A program made the translations under genes and the position numbers. Positions 5,201 to 5,772 of a stretch of DNA of 5,772 nt are shown here, piece after piece. Source of the DNA: an uncultured Acidimicrobiales bacterium (GTDB taxonomy: Bacteria > Actinomycetota > Acidimicrobiia > Acidimicrobiales > Aldehydirespiratoraceae); the NCBI GenBank assembly GCA_938091985.1, contig CALKOE010000030.1, positions 1 to 5,772 of the forward strand, read 5' to 3'. Numbering within the stretch: position 1 is the stretch's first letter; each line of letters starts with the position of its first letter. The notes below the pieces were generated by a model. That model was not told where the DNA came from. It searched no databases and worked only from the letters and a program-made list of their open reading frames with translations.

Positions 5201-5772
5201 CCGGCCCCGCACGGTGCCGGTGACGCGGTCGTAGACGATGCGAGGGCGCAGCTCGGAGAACTCTTCTGAGGGGTAGGTGCCCGACAGCAGGTCGAGCACG
5301 TTGCCCAGGACCTCGTCGGAGAGGTCGTTGAAGTTCGAGCTGCGCCGCACGACGGCAGCGAGCTCGTCGACCTCCCAGTCGTCCATCGCGCACATGGCGA
5401 CGATCTGCTGCGCAAGCACATCGAGCGGGTTTCGGGGGTAGTAGGTCTCCTCGATCAGCCCCTTGTGCATCCGGTCGACGATCACCGCAGCTTCGACCAG
5501 GTCGGCGCGGTGCTTCGGGAAGATCTTTCCTCGACTGGCTTCCCCCACCTGATGCCCAGCACGGCCGATGCGCTGCATCCCGGAAGCGACCGAACCCGGG
5601 CTGGCGACCTGGATCACGAGATCGACCGCGCCCATGTCGATGCCGAGCTCCAGCGAAGAGGTGGCGACGAGCCCCTTGAGCTCCCCGCGCTTCAACTCGT
5701 CTTCGACCAGCAGCCGCCGTTCTCGCGACAGTGAACCATGGTGGGCCTTGACCAGCTCCTCGCCTTCGGCCG
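2267..5772 (-). CDS. lhr: Lhr, large ATP-dependent 3'-5' DNA helicase (long form), C-terminal 1167 residues, partial at its N-terminus
   Basis: Role: superfamily 2 helicase that translocates 3'-5' on single-stranded DNA and unwinds duplexes and RNA:DNA hybrids in DNA repair. Seen (numbering from the right edge): the second RecA domain with VKAHHGSLS (7-15), ATSSLELGIDMGAVDLV (36-52) and arginine-finger motif VI QRIGRAGH (66-73). RNPLDVLAQQIVAM (113-126) begins the winged-helix part. A beta-rich DEAD-associated region (about 175-500) ends in SPFAQSLLFSW (512-522) and MYEGDAPIAERRA (528-540). The C-terminal domain shows the AlkZ-like winged-helix segment YARTHGPFLARDIAQWLG (679-696), a basic linker (about 925-943) rich in R and K, and the conserved RRGYFVAGLGAAQFALPG (1019-1036). 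Full-length relatives have about 1500 residues, so some 300-350 residues with Walker A and DEAH lie beyond the window. The frame has no interruption. It is convergent with the glycosyltransferase, 10 nt apart. In mycobacteria Lhr protects against DNA crosslinkers. Confidence 0.95.
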   Translation of the reverse strand, partial: AEGEELVKAHHGSLSRERRLLVEDELKRGELKGLVATSSLELGIDMGAVDLVIQVASPGSVASGMQRIGRAGHQVGEASRGKIFPKHRADLVEAAVIVDRMHKGLIEETYYPRNPLDVLAQQIVAMCAMDDWEVDELAAVVRRSSNFNDLSDEVLGNVLDLLSGTYPSEEFSELRPRIVYDRVTGTVRGRAGSQRLAVTNAGTIPDRGLFGVFLPDGTRVGELDEEMVYESRVGETFLLGASTWRIEDITFERVIVTPAPGQPGKMPFWHGDGPGRPLELGRAIGEFVREIREDAEPLVRLRERHGLDELAAQNLVAYLEEQFEVSGTVPDDRTIVVERFRDEIGDWRVCILTPFGAQVHAPWGMALQARLGEEWGTDIELMWSDDGIVMRLPEAMDRLPVEELLFDPDEINDLIISRLPDTSMFASRFRECSARALLLPRRRPGQRTPLWQQRQRAADLLSVAAKYPSFPMLLEATRECVNDVFDLPALRELMTDLRSRRIRVVPVETPKASPFAQSLLFSWIAVYMYEGDAPIAERRAAALSLDRDLLRDLLGAEELRELLSADVLADVELELQRLIDGRKARDRDELHDLLRTLGPLTLHDLEARSVDEADVGGWVRQLLEERRIIDVRIADAERIAAADDAARLRDAVGVALPVGLPAVFTDPVDDPLGDLCRRYARTHGPFLARDIAQWLGITVDRVTVALDVLLAEGRVVRGEFRPAGVEREYCDDDVLRQLRRRSLAELRHEIEPVEADALARFLPAWQGVGSRRRGVDGLAEVLAQLQGAPIAASVLETDVLPARLGGYQPSDLDTLCTTGEVVWVGAGAVGSTDGRVRLLFRDHVGLLAPPADDAPSEPIHDAIRTHLATRGASFWPEVVGAVAAAELPYDDQAVLAALWDLVWAGEATNDTLAPLRAMVSGAATKAGAKSRNTSARRRRPRPGGVNRLGPPAAAGRWSLVAPLRLPTPSATEMAHARAHQLLDRYGVVTREAALGEGHEGGFAGVYPLLKVLEERGEVRRGYFVAGLGAAQFALPGAVDRLRGARDGEPDAEPIVLAAIDPAQPFGAAVPWPETAGRPVRAAGAHVVLHDGRPLVELERGGRSLITFPGADEGPAWITAIQELVKNGRLKKLEISKVNGVPIRETPWVARLESAGFSVGYRGMTFRG

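Noticed and set aside
5693..5695. TTG as the start of the helicase
   Set aside because: The frame continues to the right edge with AEGEELVKAHHGSLS, which matches conserved helicase motif sequence, so the TTG is an internal leucine and the gene is cut by the window.

Overview
The window is dense, clearly G+C-rich bacterial DNA. Its genes are almost contiguous, their third codon positions are mostly G or C, and GTG is used as a start. Start codons sit 6-7 nt behind TAnnnT hexamers, as in leaderless actinobacterial transcripts. Together with a long-form Lhr helicase, this points to Actinomycetota. A lineage such as Acidimicrobiia is plausible but not proven by this sequence.

Layout: (1) 1-212, minus strand: the first 70 codons of an ABC-2 type polysaccharide-export permease, cut by the window edge. 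(2) 213-313: a 101-nt divergent promoter region with two leaderless-type -10 hexamers and several small palindromes. (3) 314-1267, plus: a two-domain protein with an unrecognised N-terminal domain joined to a class I SAM-dependent methyltransferase core that stops unusually early. (4) 1268-1386: a short spacer with a 13-nt perfect palindrome, a TAGGGT hexamer and an 11-codon leaderless mini-ORF that overlaps the next start by ATGA. (5) 1387-2256, plus: a family 2 (GT-A) glycosyltransferase with DDD and EETD motifs and one C-terminal hydrophobic segment. (6) A 10-nt convergent junction inside a hairpin. (7) 2267-5772, minus: the C-terminal 1167 residues of the large helicase Lhr; its N-terminal RecA domain with Walker A and DEAH motifs lies beyond the right edge.

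The left 2.3 kb looks like the edge of a cell-surface polysaccharide locus: permease, sugar transferase, and a methyltransferase that may modify the glycan or a precursor. That joint role is inferred from neighbourhood only. The right 3.5 kb is a chromosomal DNA-repair helicase with no functional link to the left block. I see no RNA gene, CRISPR array, transposon or attachment site. No clearly new system is evident. The least explained items are the truncated fusion methyltransferase, the leaderless mini-ORF coupled to the glycosyltransferase, and the repeated TAnnnT-N6/7-start layout.
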